NCBI RefSeq assembly: GCF_002257705.1
Contig: NZ_LSLK01000165.1
Coordinates: 27,305-91,304 of the forward strand
From: Sporomusa silvacetica DSM 10669
GTDB taxonomy: Bacteria; Bacillota; Negativicutes; Sporomusales; Sporomusaceae
Direction of reading: 5' to 3'
DNA length: 64,000 nucleotides
The notes below the pieces were generated by a model that was not told where the DNA came from, did no database searches, and was given only the letters and a program-made list of their open reading frames with translations. A program made the translations under genes and the position numbers. Positions 63,874 to 64,000 of the stretch are shown piece after piece (positions within the stretch are counted from its first letter, which is position 1; each line of letters opens with the position of its first letter).

Positions 63874-64000
63874 TGATATGCTACCCCCAGATAGGACAGT
63901 GAAAAAACACTGAAATATCTGGGGGTAAAATTATGCCACAAAAAGGGAAATTGCCGGCAGAAGAAAAATTGCGGATTGTAGAAATGTATCTTGCCGGAAA
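63874..64000 (+). mobile_element. Left end of an IS element, IS3/IS150-like, cut by window edge
   Basis: Starts TGATATGCTACCCCCAGATA, then the inverted partner TATCTGGGGGTA about 30 bases later, followed by a transposase start. The hairpin (12 bp plus an inner CAGTG/CACTG) contains the GGGGG ribosome site, so transcripts entering from outside would hide it. The outer end cannot be fixed without the right end. Confidence 0.6.
63933..64000 (+). CDS. Transposase orfA-like N-terminus (truncated by window edge)
   Basis: MPQKGKLPAEEKLRIVEMYL is the start of a helix-turn-helix protein of the IS3-family OrfA type (K-L-x-x-E-E-K-L-x-I-V-E-x-Y). CTGGGGGT ten bases upstream is the ribosome site. The rest lies outside the window. 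Confidence 0.7.
   Translation, partial: MPQKGKLPAEEKLRIVEMYLAG

Noticed and set aside
1..64000. CRISPR array or cas genes
   Set aside because: No regularly spaced repeat-spacer pattern; repeat A copies are kilobases apart and no cas proteins are visible.

Overview
The window looks like chromosome of a spore-forming, diderm, anaerobic Firmicute, most likely a member of the Sporomusaceae (Negativicutes). The evidence is a combination rarely found elsewhere: TonB and a TonB-dependent outer-membrane receptor (so there is an outer membrane), spore-coat genes cotJABC and a Spo0E-like protein (so it sporulates), and adenosylcobalamin-dependent glutamate mutase, indolepyruvate:ferredoxin oxidoreductase, a NrdD-tail-like protein and an H-NOX chemoreceptor (anaerobic amino-acid metabolism). 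The genus cannot be fixed from sequence reading alone.

Layout. 0-5 kb: a TonB-coupled uptake locus (TonB, an unusual binding-protein-like protein without a signal peptide, receptor, lipoprotein binding protein). 5-7 kb: small genes, repeats, a Bax-inhibitor-family membrane protein and a decayed tRNA-Gly. 7.2-12.4 kb: a minus-strand operon joining a soluble chemoreceptor and CheW to the three glutamate mutase genes. 12.8-13.6 kb: a GDT1-family cation exporter behind a yybP-ykoY (Mn2+) riboswitch. 14-22 kb: a Cache chemoreceptor, an NCS1 transporter divergent from a SARP-like ATPase regulator, and a Spo0E-like protein. 22.7-30.6 kb: a catabolic or transport cluster (Nif3-like, MFS, FAD oxidoreductase, aminotransferase, two D-2-hydroxyacid dehydrogenases). 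30.7-31.5 kb: a lysine riboswitch in front of a DUF441 membrane protein. 32-36 kb: LrgAB and ilvA preceded by an internally deleted ridA. 36-41.6 kb: GNAT, hydrolase, and a P-type ATPase operon behind a second yybP-ykoY riboswitch. 42-46 kb: iorAB and an HD/HD-GYP protein. 46.3-52.6 kb: tRNA-Thr followed by an accessory stretch of tiny genes, broken genes, repeats and an orphan NHLP-type RiPP precursor. 52.6-64 kb: a siroheme-type protein, an O2/NO-sensing chemoreceptor, a Fis-type AAA+ regulator lacking GAFTGA, trmB, a DUF2935 protein, a beta-propeller gene with a frameshift at its start, FtsW/RodA, PspC, cotJABC and the left end of an IS element.

The most unusual signals are non-coding or degenerate. 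(1) Four promoters carry the same 7-bp element twice at exactly 11-bp spacing, always 15 bp before the -10 box; two seem to drive secreted or export-type proteins and two seem to drive short hairpin RNAs with their own terminators. (2) An approximately 95-110 bp hairpin-rich repeat occurs about eleven times between genes, and a second repeat family shares a module with it. (3) A lysine riboswitch sits before a DUF441 protein of unknown function. (4) There is an orphan RiPP precursor whose core has no Ser, Thr or Cys. (5) Several small genes carry single-base frameshifts, some in homopolymers; these are either real decay or phase variation, or assembly errors.
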